Position numbers and translations under genes: made by a program
Notes under the pieces: generated by a model
Told to the model about the DNA's origin: nothing
The model's input: the letters and a program-made list of their open reading frames with translations, nothing else
The model's database searches: none
Source: Scytonema hofmannii PCC 7110
GTDB taxonomy: Bacteria; Cyanobacteriota; Cyanobacteriia; Cyanobacteriales; Nostocaceae
DNA: 64,000 nt
Assembly (NCBI RefSeq): GCF_000346485.2
Contig: NZ_KQ976354.1
Location: 4,732,436-4,796,435, forward strand
Direction: 5' to 3'
Shown: piece by piece, positions 17,285 to 26,139 of the stretch
Position numbering within the stretch: position 1 is the stretch's first letter
Layout: the number at the start of each line of letters is the position of its first letter

Positions 17285-19336
17285 CTACACCCAACCCCTA
17301 ACTTCCGCGTCAGTAAGCGTTCGCTCCAACTTAATATATTCAGCCTGAGCAGCTATCTTAATATGCTTCATCTGCACGGGTTCCCCTGCATCTGCTGCAA
17401 TAAAAGCCGCATTCAAAGCAATGTTACGGATATTTCCACCCGCTACATTCAACCGTGCCAACTTAGCAAACTCCAGCCCTTCAGTAGGTGTATTTTTAGG
17501 GAAAATACGTCGCCAAATCTCCTCTCTTTGACTAGCATCCGGAAAGGTAAACTTCACAACAAAACGGATACGACGCAGAAAAGCACTATCAATTGAATCT
17601 TTCAGGTTAGTTGTGAGGATAGCTAAACCTTGGTAAGACTCCATCCGCTGCAACAAATAACTAACTTCCATATTTGCATAGCGGTCTTGAGTGTCTTTTA
17701 CCTCAGAACGCTTACCAAATAAAGAATCAGCCTCATCAAACAGCAAAATTGTCGCTCCAGCATCTGCTGCATCAAAGATACGACCTAGATTTTTCTCTGT
17801 TTCACCAATGTACTTGCTGACGACTGCACTTAAATCTATGCGGTATAAATCTAGCCGTAGTTCTTTTGCTAACACCTCTGCCGAAGTCGTTTTACCAGTA
17901 CCGCTTACACCAGAAAACAAAGCACTGATACCCAAACCACGTCTACTTTTACTAGCAAACCCCCATTTTTCGTAAACATGAATACGTTGTCTCAGGTGAG
18001 ATGCGATACTCTTTAAGGTTTGCATTTGTAATTCGCTCATCGCCAAGTCATCCCAAGATGTAGTCGGTTCAATGCGTTGTGCTAACTCATCCAAACTCGG
18101 ACGAGCCTGAACGCGACAAGCATCCCAGAGGAGGAGGGGGAGAGAGGGGGCTAGGGGTCCCCTCTGGGGTTGGGGGCAGGGGGAGAGGGGGGGAGAAGGA
18201 TTTTCTGTTTGTTCCCACTCACCTTCTAGCAAGCGTCCTCGCACTTCGGTACATACAGCATCAACGGTGGGGGCGTTGAGGTTGAATTGGTTTACTAGAG
18301 TTTCAACATGTCCGTTGAGGTCGGATGTCATTTCACCTAGAGCTTTTTCCCAAAGGGTACGTTGTTCTTGTTTGGTTGGTAGATGAACATTTAAAGTAAT
18401 TAAGGGTCGTTGTCTTTGGCGAACGCCCTCGCGACTGGTGACAATCAGTAAACTTTGGATGTTCTCGATGATGTGGGTGATGGCGCTTTCTCTTTCTGGG
18501 TTGCTAATATCAATTTCAGTATCTAAAAGTAAAACGGAATTGCTTAATTTTGCTTCCCGCTCCCATAACTGCAACAGGTTATTTAAATCACTTATTTGTG
18601 TTGGTATCGCCATTGCTGACATAACATGAACTTGCAGCCCTAATATTGCACTGGCTGACTTGGCGATCGCTTGCATACTAGCAGTATCATACCCACGCAA
18701 CTGTATAATCGGTAGCTTTAAATCTGACTTGGCTTGCATCCAAGTAGCTGCAATCTGCTGTGCCAATTTTTGATGAGACGGCACTAATTCATCACTAGGA
18801 GCAATAGGCGAAATCATTCCCCTAAGTTGTGCGTCAGTAGATTCCACACCAATAAGGTAGTGTAAAACTCGCTCGTCAATCTGTAAAGATTTGCTTGTCA
18901 GAGTTGAACCCGAACCAACTTCAATCAACTTCCAGTGACGCAATGCTCCATCAGGTGTAATAGCGTTCCAATGGGGTTTTGGTAAAGCTGCAATTGCTAA
19001 AGCAAAGGTAGGATAAGTTAGTTCCTCATCTCCCTGAGCTTCTGCACAAAGGTTTGCAACTGAAGATTTCAACTCAACTCCAGTGCATAACACTAATATA
19101 TCCCGCTCAAAATCTGAAAGCTCAAAAGTTGTACAGAGTTGCTCTAACGCCGATGGAATAGGCATTTTTTCGATTTTGGATTGAGGATTTTGTTCTACTG
19201 GGTGGTCTTGTAAACGAGCTATGTATTTTTCTAAACTTTCAGATACAGAAGCTATTGCAGCCATTAAATAGCGACGGTTAAGTTCTTGCCAACAGTCGTT
19301 ATGAATTTCATTTTTTGGTTTTTGAGTTAATAGCAT
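17285..19336 (-). CDS. eCIS AAA+ ATPase (Pvc15-like)
   Basis: A 683-residue protein. The N-terminal ~370 residues form the degenerate first half seen in eCIS ATPases (FELSDFERDILVLC, ELTYPTFALAIAALP). The C-terminal AAA+ module has Walker A at 475-483 (SGVSGTGKT), Walker B at 531-537 (LLFDEAD), sensor 1 (LAILTTNLKDSIDSAFLRRI) with arginine fingers, and the GGNIRNIALNAAF sensor 2 region. In PVC/Afp loci this ATPase is thought to aid effector loading or assembly. Residues ~376-402 (NPSPPLSPCPQPQRGPLAPS) are encoded by a G-rich intergenic-type repeat inserted in frame at the linker. Next to the calpain-like gene and the Pvc16 gene. Confidence 0.85.
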   Translation of the reverse strand: MLLTQKPKNEIHNDCWQELNRRYLMAAIASVSESLEKYIARLQDHPVEQNPQSKIEKMPIPSALEQLCTTFELSDFERDILVLCTGVELKSSVANLCAEAQGDEELTYPTFALAIAALPKPHWNAITPDGALRHWKLIEVGSGSTLTSKSLQIDERVLHYLIGVESTDAQLRGMISPIAPSDELVPSHQKLAQQIAATWMQAKSDLKLPIIQLRGYDTASMQAIAKSASAILGLQVHVMSAMAIPTQISDLNNLLQLWEREAKLSNSVLLLDTEIDISNPERESAITHIIENIQSLLIVTSREGVRQRQRPLITLNVHLPTKQEQRTLWEKALGEMTSDLNGHVETLVNQFNLNAPTVDAVCTEVRGRLLEGEWEQTENPSPPLSPCPQPQRGPLAPSLPLLLWDACRVQARPSLDELAQRIEPTTSWDDLAMSELQMQTLKSIASHLRQRIHVYEKWGFASKSRRGLGISALFSGVSGTGKTTSAEVLAKELRLDLYRIDLSAVVSKYIGETEKNLGRIFDAADAGATILLFDEADSLFGKRSEVKDTQDRYANMEVSYLLQRMESYQGLAILTTNLKDSIDSAFLRRIRFVVKFTFPDASQREEIWRRIFPKNTPTEGLEFAKLARLNVAGGNIRNIALNAAFIAADAGEPVQMKHIKIAAQAEYIKLERTLTDAEVRGWV

Positions 19337-19410
19337 TGTAGGTATATTCCTAATATTTCCTAATATTTCATATCAGGATTGTTCTCAAATAATAAATTTT
19401 ATGGTTTTGT

Positions 19411-20940
19411 TTACCCAGTGTGAACCGCATCGAACTTATCTTTACTTAGCACTTGCTTAAGGGTACGTTTAAAGGTTTTACCTTTGGGATCTCTTGGGTC
19501 GCGTAATGTCAGCGAAACATCTGGAATAGCATTATCTTGAAAATCATTTTCTGTGAGATTTCTGTTATCCATATCCAACACAGCATAAGCGTGCATGACG
19601 CGAACCTTACCGAGAGGTTTGTCTTTGGGGGCTGACCTATCATTAAAGGAGTTGAGTAACTTTTTCAATTTACCTTGCTTGGCGAATACAGAAGTAGTAA
19701 GCACTGCGGCTCTTCGGTCATTTAGCGCCGTTACTAGATTGTTATAAATATTCCAATGATGGGTCAAACGAAATGGTGTACTTCTGCCTTCACCAGTAAT
19801 AGCCTTGATAGTATCTGTTACTACCCCCATTGCTGATTCTGCATATCCACCTTTAACTACTGCCCATGCTTTTTGGATGAAAGCAGGCCAAAGATAGTTA
19901 TTGTTACCAATTTTACCACCATAAACTAGTTGTCCGTCGTTATTAAGTAGTAGGGATTTCTTCACAGTAATCTCTATTGGTCTTAACTCCTGGTTGAGAT
20001 TAGAAGCATTATTTTCGTTATTTTCGGGCAAGTGAAACGTTACCCTAACGTCATTGTCATTCACGCTGACCATATCCCAAATTTGTTGTGGATTTTGCTT
20101 TGCTACTGCAATCATTGCGGCTTGTAAATAGCAGTCAGAAACCCCATTTTGATATACATCTTCTTGTCTAATTCCACGCACATTATTAGGTAAAATTTGT
20201 ACTGGTCTGTTTCTTCTACCTGTATTTATGTTTTCTAAAGGCGTTTGTTGCCTACTTCCTTTCACAACGTTATCTTTTTCAATCCGGCCTTGAATTTCTT
20301 CTAAGCGTTGCCTTGGTTCAGAATTATTACTATTCCATTTGTAATACTGAATTATATAACTTGTTTCGTCTTCTTCAGTATCAGTAATTTTAAAATTCTG
20401 CTCTTTGCTAATGGTTTCTTCCTTGCCTTCTGTGGTAGTAACTTGAGCTTGATTCAATCTTAATCTATCAGGTTTTCTTAAAGGTTTTTCAAGTGCATTT
20501 TCGTTTGTTTTATATCTTTCTTCATTATTTTCATCATTTTGTTCTTCGTCTGTTTCTCTTTGGTCATGTATATTTAAGATTTCGTCAAAATCATCATTTT
20601 GTTCATGCGATAACGGTGGGTGGGAATCTGAATTTATGGGACTTAAATCAAGGTTTCTTGAATTAGTGGTAGTCTGCTGTGAGTTAGTAGCATCTTCGTC
20701 TGTTTCTCTTTGGTCATATAGGTCTAATATTTCGTCAAAATCATCATTTTGTTCATGTGATGACAGTGGGTGGGAATATGAATTTATAGACCTTAAATCA
20801 AGGTTTCTTAAACTAGTGGTAGTCTGCTGTGAGTTAGTAGCATCTTGCCGCCAATTACTCGAACCTGCCTCAGATTGTAGAACAGCAGTTTCTTGAGTCG
20901 GTAATCTTGGTGGTGCTGAATTGCTTCGTTGCCGTGTCAT
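19411..20940 (-). CDS. Calpain-like cysteine protease, putative eCIS payload
   Basis: A 509-residue protein (ATG at 20940; an upstream TTG at 20967 is less likely). Residues ~1-235 are polar, acidic and probably disordered, with a 50-residue tandem duplication. The C-terminal half matches the calpain protease fold: VYQNGVSDCYLQAAM with Cys270, LWPAFIQKAWAVVKGGYAES, MHAYAVLDMD with His450 and LRDPRD with Asp481 where calpains have Asn in LRNPWG. The usual CW is CY. No signal peptide. It lies between the eCIS cap and the eCIS ATPase on the same strand, where payload genes often sit. An injected protease effector is inferred; a processing role is the alternative. Confidence 0.75.
   Translation of the reverse strand: MTRQRSNSAPPRLPTQETAVLQSEAGSSNWRQDATNSQQTTTSLRNLDLRSINSYSHPLSSHEQNDDFDEILDLYDQRETDEDATNSQQTTTNSRNLDLSPINSDSHPPLSHEQNDDFDEILNIHDQRETDEEQNDENNEERYKTNENALEKPLRKPDRLRLNQAQVTTTEGKEETISKEQNFKITDTEEDETSYIIQYYKWNSNNSEPRQRLEEIQGRIEKDNVVKGSRQQTPLENINTGRRNRPVQILPNNVRGIRQEDVYQNGVSDCYLQAAMIAVAKQNPQQIWDMVSVNDNDVRVTFHLPENNENNASNLNQELRPIEITVKKSLLLNNDGQLVYGGKIGNNNYLWPAFIQKAWAVVKGGYAESAMGVVTDTIKAITGEGRSTPFRLTHHWNIYNNLVTALNDRRAAVLTTSVFAKQGKLKKLLNSFNDRSAPKDKPLGKVRVMHAYAVLDMDNRNLTENDFQDNAIPDVSLTLRDPRDPKGKTFKRTLKQVLSKDKFDAVHTG
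20545..20844 (-). repeat. 150-bp tandem duplication in the calpain-like gene
   Basis: Two consecutive 150-bp units (20844-20695 and 20694-20545) encode 50-residue copies starting DATNSQQTTT and ending with HEQNDDFDEIL...DQRETDE. They differ at several positions, so the duplication is not brand new. Length is a multiple of three, keeping the frame. Confidence 0.85.
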
Positions 20941-20994
20941 AGTTTTATCTCTTATCTCGTAATTCAAAATCTAAAATCAAAATTAATACAACTA

Positions 20995-22290
20995 CTATCC
21001 AATTACAACCATCGGATGAATATATTGCTCGTAGGTTTCGCTCTCTGGGTTAGTATCTACATATAAAGGGCTTTCCGCACCATCTACCTGTACGCGCACT
21101 AAATAATCTCCTGCTTTCACATCATTTATAGAAAACATCATTACGTTGGTATCTTGACTGCGAGACTTTGCAGGAAAAATGTACGCAGCAGGATGAGAGG
21201 ACGATCGCTCAGTTTCTTTGGAGGAGTTCCGCTCATTTAATAACAAAAATACTCGCTGATTAGCACCTACTGTTAAATCTAGTTGCACGCTTAACTCTGC
21301 TGAATATAAATCATATCCGTCATCTTCTAATTTTTTAACTTCCACCTCTGTAATTATTGGACACAAGACAAACGGTACTACATTAGACCCAATAAAACGC
21401 TCTGGGTCAATTTTTGATAGTTTTGCAAACGAATGTAATACTTGTAAACTCTGCACACCAGCTCGCAACCACTTGACTTGCTCTATTGGTAGTGAGGATA
21501 AATTTAATAAAATCTCTTTTTCACTTACCTCTTGTGGCTGTAGCTTGCAATCACCTATCTTAATTTGTGAGCGATCGCATTGTAATTGCTGACCGCGAAT
21601 TATCAAACTACTGTTAGCTAAAATCGGTTGATTGATCCCTACATCCGGTACGACTTGGGAAATCACAGGCTGATAAGGCGCAGTATAAAATCCAGTACTT
21701 CTTACAGGTAAAGCTCTACGGCTAGGTTTACTACCCTCAATTAAGACTGCACTTGCTTGAAAAGTAAAAGACAATGTATAAGGAGACTGAACAAAGTCAG
21801 ACCAAGTTTTTGACTGTTCTTCTACACTAATCATATTAGGAAGAATTTTTACCTGCTCCACTTGTTGTTCGAGGTCAGAATCAGCTAAAAAGCTAAAAGT
21901 TGGGTTGTTCACCGTTTCCCGAATCATCTCTGACGTTAAAAGCGGGTAGTCAACAATAGTACGCACCACACTACCCATTAGCCGTTGCGGTTCCAGTTCT
22001 ATATCATCGCCGTAACAAGTTATTATGTAGTATAAATCAAGACCAGTTTGTGCTTGTTTGATTAAATCTCCCTTTGGACGACGGTTCCGTAAATCAGAAT
22101 TACGCCAAGCAGGATTGGGGGAAATTAGGTATAAATAAATATTTACTCCTAGTTCTGGCGTACCACCACCGCTACCTGTATTAGATTGAGTAGTAGTGAC
22201 TTTTGCACCGGGTAAATCTACTTGTATATTGGCTTGCAATATTCTTTGTAGAGTTGCCGTAACAGTAGCGATCGCTAAATAATTACTCAT
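20995..22290 (-). CDS. eCIS cap protein, DUF4255 / Pvc16 family
   Basis: A 431-residue protein. The N-terminal ~190 residues are DUF4255: MSNYLAIATVTATLQRILQ, then GVNIYLYLISPNPAWRNSDLRNR, LDLYYIITCYGD and PQRLMGSVVRTI, as in Pvc16/Afp16, which caps the tube and sheath at the distal end. The rest contains a TIG/IPT-like beta domain (PVISQVVPDVGINQPILANSSLIIRG) and a further beta domain ending near VVIG. Its start is followed, 55 bp past its stop, by the calpain-like gene. Strong evidence that the locus is a contractile injection system. Confidence 0.88.
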   Translation of the reverse strand: MSNYLAIATVTATLQRILQANIQVDLPGAKVTTTQSNTGSGGGTPELGVNIYLYLISPNPAWRNSDLRNRRPKGDLIKQAQTGLDLYYIITCYGDDIELEPQRLMGSVVRTIVDYPLLTSEMIRETVNNPTFSFLADSDLEQQVEQVKILPNMISVEEQSKTWSDFVQSPYTLSFTFQASAVLIEGSKPSRRALPVRSTGFYTAPYQPVISQVVPDVGINQPILANSSLIIRGQQLQCDRSQIKIGDCKLQPQEVSEKEILLNLSSLPIEQVKWLRAGVQSLQVLHSFAKLSKIDPERFIGSNVVPFVLCPIITEVEVKKLEDDGYDLYSAELSVQLDLTVGANQRVFLLLNERNSSKETERSSSHPAAYIFPAKSRSQDTNVMMFSINDVKAGDYLVRVQVDGAESPLYVDTNPESETYEQYIHPMVVIG

Positions 22291-22650
22291 TGTTGTTACC
22301 GTTTAATATAAATTTTGGTGTGTCAAATATTGCGTTATTAGGCTACTAGCCAGTACCTATAAGTTGCTGGCTAATAGCTTAAGTCTGTTGAAACGGGCGC
22401 ATAGAGAAAGGCTTAGTGCAAAATTTGAGGCATCAAATCCAGGTTGATTATATGTAGATGCAAATTTGTACAGCTTATGCATACTAAACTCCCCACTTCC
22501 AATACATACTGTACGTTCGCTCATTTTTTAAGGGTGAGAGGAATAGATGCCTTACACCAAAATGGTGTAGGTGGAAGATATAAGTTAATGGAATTTTTTC
22601 GGAAGTGCCGTTTTTACTTTTGTAGCTTTATCCATGCGAGAATCAATTAC
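22291..22650. other. Noncoding gap between Pvc16 and CHAT remnant
   Basis: About 360 bp upstream of both divergent transcription units. An open frame runs through part of it, but its sequence looks non-protein-like before the ATG at 22651. No repeat or clear operator seen. Confidence 0.35.
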
Positions 22651-22761
22651 ATGACTGCAAAAACTACTAAAGAAATGCACATCAACATTTCAGATGATTT
22701 GAAAAAGCAGTTTTATGATTTAAGAAAAACTTTTCAACTTAATATAGCTGGAGCTAATTAA
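22651..22761 (+). CDS. 36-residue peptide upstream of CHAT remnant
   Basis: MTAKTTKEMHINISDDLKKQ then FYDLRKTFQL and a stop, a short charged helical peptide. It may be a genuine small gene of a CHAT conflict module or the truncated N-terminal part of a larger gene. No good Shine-Dalgarno. The CHAT remnant starts 4 bp downstream. Confidence 0.35.
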   Translation: MTAKTTKEMHINISDDLKKQFYDLRKTFQLNIAGAN

Positions 22762-22764
22762 TTT

Positions 22765-23180
22765 ATGCAACAAAAAATCTTGATTTTAGCAGCAAATCCT
22801 AAAAGCACGACACCACTGCGTTTAGATGAGGAGGTGCGTGAAATTGATGCTGGGTTGCAGCGAGCTAAACACCGCGAACAGTTTGTCTTAGAGCAGAAGT
22901 GGGCAGTGCGATCGCTCAACACATTAATTGTGTGATTGGTATGAGCAAGGCAATCAGCGATAGAGCAGCAATTGAATTCGCTGTGGGCTTTTACGATGCT
23001 CTAGGAGCAGGAAAGTCTGTTGAATTTGCCTACAAATTTGGTTGTGCTGCAATTCGGTTGGCAGGTATTCCAGAGCAACTAACTCCGATTTTAAAGAAAA
23101 AGCCAAATATTAAGGAAACGGTTGCTAAGGTAAGTTGGTTTAATGAACAGCCTCCATTCAAAAAGGTGTTAAAAGTATGA
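22765..23180 (+). pseudogene. CHAT-type gene with internal deletion at a HIP1 site
   Basis: The first part (22765-22907) reads MQQKILILAANPKSTTPLRL, DEEVREIDAGLQRAKHREQF, VLEQKWAVR, the N-terminus of a caspase-like CHAT-type protein. It then goes out of frame and stops at 22935. The second part (from 22908, another frame) reads AIAQHINCVIGMSKAISDRAAIEFAVGFYDALGAG..., the end of the same family. The join falls on GCGATCGC (22908-22915). From memory of the family, about 80-90 residues carrying the catalytic His-Gly and Cys motifs are missing. The stop overlaps the next start by 4 bp. Confidence 0.8.
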
Positions 23181-23806
23181 CAACTCAATTCTTTTTAGAC
23201 GAAACTGATATAGACACATTAATAAACCTTCTACTCCGTAGCCAACAATCAAGAACACGAGAAGCACTATGTTATAACATTGGAATCGACCCCAAACGAC
23301 TTTCATTTATCAGAGACTCTTCAGAATATGACTTTTTTCTACTACTTATTAAGTATTTGAATGAAATAGGTGAAGAAGAAGCTCTTTGCAAGCTTTGTTG
23401 TAAAGAATTATTTCCGGTTTTTTCTCAAGGAAAATATGCAACTATTTTAAGTGAAATTGCCGCCAAACTTAATTGCGATCAAAACTTTAGCAATATTAAT
23501 TCAAATAGTTCAAAGAATCAAAATTTAACTGTAGTTTTAACAAATGGTTCAATTTTTAGTAAGGGGATCAGTATTATTGCAGCAGTTACAGGTGTTATGA
23601 TTTGCTTTTATTATTTTACATCACAGCCGCAGCCATTGCCATCAGGAACCTATCAACATACTTGTAAAAATATTTCTGTAAAGGATAGTATTTTGACTGC
23701 TACTTGTGGAGATGGTCGTGGTCAAGACAAAACAAGTAGTTTAGCGTATAAGCAATGTATTTATGGTATTGAGAACAGTTGGGGAAGACTGGAATGTAAA
23801 CAGTAG
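23177..23806 (+). CDS. Effector-associated-like domain, TM, cyanovirin-like tail
   Basis: A 209-residue protein. Residues 1-100 (ETDIDTLINLLLRSQQSRTREALCYNIGID...YATILSEIAAKLN) resemble the small helical effector-associated domains that accompany CHAT proteases. A helix at ~129-146 (GISIIAAVTGVMICFYYF) is followed by PSGTYQHTCKNISVKDSILTATCGDG and ending LECKQ, which matches the CVNH (cyanovirin-N homology) pattern but only about one half-repeat. It overlaps the CHAT remnant (ATGA), so it was translated together with it. A membrane sensor with an outward lectin-like domain is inferred; carbohydrate binding is not shown. Confidence 0.6.
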   Translation: MTTQFFLDETDIDTLINLLLRSQQSRTREALCYNIGIDPKRLSFIRDSSEYDFFLLLIKYLNEIGEEEALCKLCCKELFPVFSQGKYATILSEIAAKLNCDQNFSNINSNSSKNQNLTVVLTNGSIFSKGISIIAAVTGVMICFYYFTSQPQPLPSGTYQHTCKNISVKDSILTATCGDGRGQDKTSSLAYKQCIYGIENSWGRLECKQ

Positions 23807-23975
23807 ACGAAGCTATTGGCGATTGCTCTCTTGAATACAGCATTATTTCGCTCGCATAGGAAGCTTATGCATATTCCGGTAGCTCAAGCAGCTAGTGGGG
23901 ACAAAATGCCATTGAGGGTGGTGATTGTAGTTCACTTCTATTCCAAGGCGGTTTGCTAAGTATATTTGCTTATTC

Positions 23976-24078
23976 TATAGCATTCCTATTTGATTTGTGA
24001 AAATTTGAGTGTCCAGATACCCGATTTCTCAAAGAAGTCGGGTATCTAACGTTTATAAATCATTTAGGATTGCTATAT
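23976..24078. mobile_element. 103-bp MITE-like element, copy 2
   Basis: Same ends and layout as the copy at 9543-9646. The central hairpin here is AGATACCCGA...TCGGGTATCT, where the change CCCC to ACCC is matched on the other arm (GGGG to GGGT), so the stem is kept. This suggests selection on, or gene conversion of, the folded form. Confidence 0.75.
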
Positions 24079-24400
24079 AACTGGATCTGAAGACACTGAT
24101 GTAAAAACTGAAAAGACAAATAAAATAACTTCCTAATCCTCCTCTGGACAGTATCGTATTGATCCCTTTCTCATCAAAAAGTCCTCGCAAATTGCATATG
24201 TAAATTCTAGTGAAAACTATAAAAAGATAACGAGGGGGCTGAAACACTATAAAGCTTACCTACAAATAGTTTAGCACTCGCCAGAAAACTATCAATCTGA
24301 AATTGTTGAAAATTTGCTCAACAAAAAAGCCGAGTGACTACATAAAGAAGAAACAATCTTTGCTAACAGCAAAATATCTTCATTTTAGTTGTTAGCTAAC

Positions 24401-24434
24401 TGCATTCATATGCAATTTAATGCATATGAATGCA
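24401..24434. promoter_or_regulatory. 34-bp inverted repeat upstream of the sheath gene
   Basis: TGCATTCATATGCA-ATTTAA-TGCATATGAATGCA: 14-bp arms that are exact reverse complements around 6 bp. It directly follows the palindrome GTTAGCTAAC and lies 47 bp before the sheath ATG, which has an AAGGAAG Shine-Dalgarno. Position and symmetry suggest a dimeric repressor or activator site for the whole structural operon; this is inference. Confidence 0.6.
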
Positions 24435-24480
24435 TTGAAACCGATCGACTTGATATCTGTTATCCTAAGGAAGACAATTT

Positions 24481-26139
24481 ATGCCAAGACTTGATTACTT
24501 TGCTCCTGGTGTCTACGTTGAAGAAATTGAAAAAGGTAGTCGCCCGATAGACGGTGTACAAACTAACATTGCGGGCTTTGTTGGCTTTACCGAAGCCATC
24601 CGCAATGGAGCCGAAATTGGTCAACCAATGCTGGTCACCAGTTGGGATCAATATCTGCAATACTTCGCCAAAGAAAATTCCGATGGCTATACCGACTTTG
24701 ACGCATATTTACCCTTTACGGTTCAAGGTTGGTTTAATAATGGAGGCGCTCGCTGTTGGGTTGTGAGTATTGGTACTCAACTACCCAAACCGACTCAAGA
24801 AACAAATCAACCAGGTCCCGACTATAGCGCATTGAAACTGAAAACCTCAAGTAAACGCGAATCTCTAGAGTTTGCTTTAAAGCCAGAAGAGGTAGAAAAT
24901 GGAGCCGTAACAATAGAAATTTTATCGGGCGAACCTAAAACAGACAAACCCAATGACCCAAATGCACTAGCACCAGTACCTGATGAATTTTTCACCATAG
25001 CACTGCGCCGGGATAGTCAACTGTTGGAGCGTTACGAAAACCTGACTATGGATCGCAACGTTCTACCCGAATTGGGAGACTATGTTGTAACCAAGTTAGA
25101 GCAGTCTCAGTATGTGTCTGTTGTTGATATGACACAAAAAGGGCTACCTCTCGCTCGCCGTCCGGTAAATGGTCAATTTGAGCTTAGTCCACCCCCAGTT
25201 TTACCAACCCAAGAAAATTTGGCGCGTTACGTACAAGGCGTTCGCGATGACCGCAGCGGTATCCAAGGCTTATTCGAGGTTGACGAAATCACCATGCTGG
25301 CTTGTCCAGACTTGATGAAAGCTTACGAAGTTGGTTTGCTCGATGAAGACCAAGTTCACGGCATTATGGAGTTAATGATTAGCCTATGCGAAAACTCAAG
25401 CCCAAATCCTCCCAACCGCATGGTCGTTTTAGATACACCACCTGACCGAGTTAAACCGCAACAGGTAGTCAACTGGTTGAACAACGACTTTCAGCGTCGC
25501 TCTATGTTTGCAGCACTATATTACCCTTGGGTACAGGTAGCAAACCCCCGCAAAAACGGTAAACCGATTTTAGTTCCTCCTTGCGGTTATATGATGGGCG
25601 TTTGGTCGCGTAACGATGAATCGAGGGGAGTATACAAAGCTCCAGCTAACGAAACTCCTCGCGGTATTACTGGTCTAGCTTACGATTGCAACTTCCGCGA
25701 ACAAGAGTTGTTAAACCCTCAAGGTATTAATTGTATCCGTACCTTCCCCAGTAGAGGCATTAAGATTTGGGGTGCAAGAACTCTGGTAGAACCCGACAAG
25801 ACCGAATGGCGTTATATCAGCGTCCGTCGTCTAATGAGCTACATCGAAAAATCTATCGAATTAGGTACTCAATGGGTAGTATTCGAGCCAAACGACGAAG
25901 ATCTGTGGGCTAGAGTACGGCGTACCATCAACAATTTCTTAGAACGGTTATGGCGAGAAGGAGCATTGTACGGAGCATCACCTGAACAAGCTTTCTACGT
26001 TAAGTGTGACGAAACAATTAATACCCCTGACACGATGATCTTAGGAAGGTTGTACGTAGAAGTCGGTGTTTGTCCAGTTCGTCCAGCGGAGTTCGTTATC
26101 TTCCGCATTAGTCAGTGGACTGCTCAAGACGAAGAGTAA
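24481..26139 (+). CDS. Contractile sheath protein
   Basis: A 552-residue sheath subunit, the outer contractile layer of the injection machine. The N-terminus, RLDYFAPGVYVEEIEKGSRPIDGVQTNIAGFVGFT, is the hallmark of phage/eCIS sheaths. The C-terminal domain includes GITGLAYDCNFREQELLNPQGINCIRTFPSRGIKIWGARTL, WRYISVRRLMSYIEKSI and FVEPN-type FEPNDEDLWARVRRTI, followed by GALYGASPEQAFYVKCDETIN. First gene of a plus-strand operon running to 40485, behind the 34-bp inverted repeat. Confidence 0.97.
   Translation: MPRLDYFAPGVYVEEIEKGSRPIDGVQTNIAGFVGFTEAIRNGAEIGQPMLVTSWDQYLQYFAKENSDGYTDFDAYLPFTVQGWFNNGGARCWVVSIGTQLPKPTQETNQPGPDYSALKLKTSSKRESLEFALKPEEVENGAVTIEILSGEPKTDKPNDPNALAPVPDEFFTIALRRDSQLLERYENLTMDRNVLPELGDYVVTKLEQSQYVSVVDMTQKGLPLARRPVNGQFELSPPPVLPTQENLARYVQGVRDDRSGIQGLFEVDEITMLACPDLMKAYEVGLLDEDQVHGIMELMISLCENSSPNPPNRMVVLDTPPDRVKPQQVVNWLNNDFQRRSMFAALYYPWVQVANPRKNGKPILVPPCGYMMGVWSRNDESRGVYKAPANETPRGITGLAYDCNFREQELLNPQGINCIRTFPSRGIKIWGARTLVEPDKTEWRYISVRRLMSYIEKSIELGTQWVVFEPNDEDLWARVRRTINNFLERLWREGALYGASPEQAFYVKCDETINTPDTMILGRLYVEVGVCPVRPAEFVIFRISQWTAQDEE

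Larger units (their letters stand above)
23807..24480. other. Regulatory gap before the main eCIS operon
   Basis: About 670 bp without a convincing gene. It holds the MITE-like element at 23976-24078, a 10-bp palindrome GTTAGCTAAC at 24391-24400 and the 34-bp inverted repeat at 24401-24434 just upstream of the sheath gene. Confidence 0.6.

Noticed and set aside
18079-18279. Gly/Arg-rich plus-strand frame
   Set aside because: It arises from the G-rich repeat on the opposite strand of the ATPase gene.
24053-24247. Minus-strand 64-residue frame before the sheath gene
   Set aside because: Partly made of the MITE-like element, no family resemblance or start signal.
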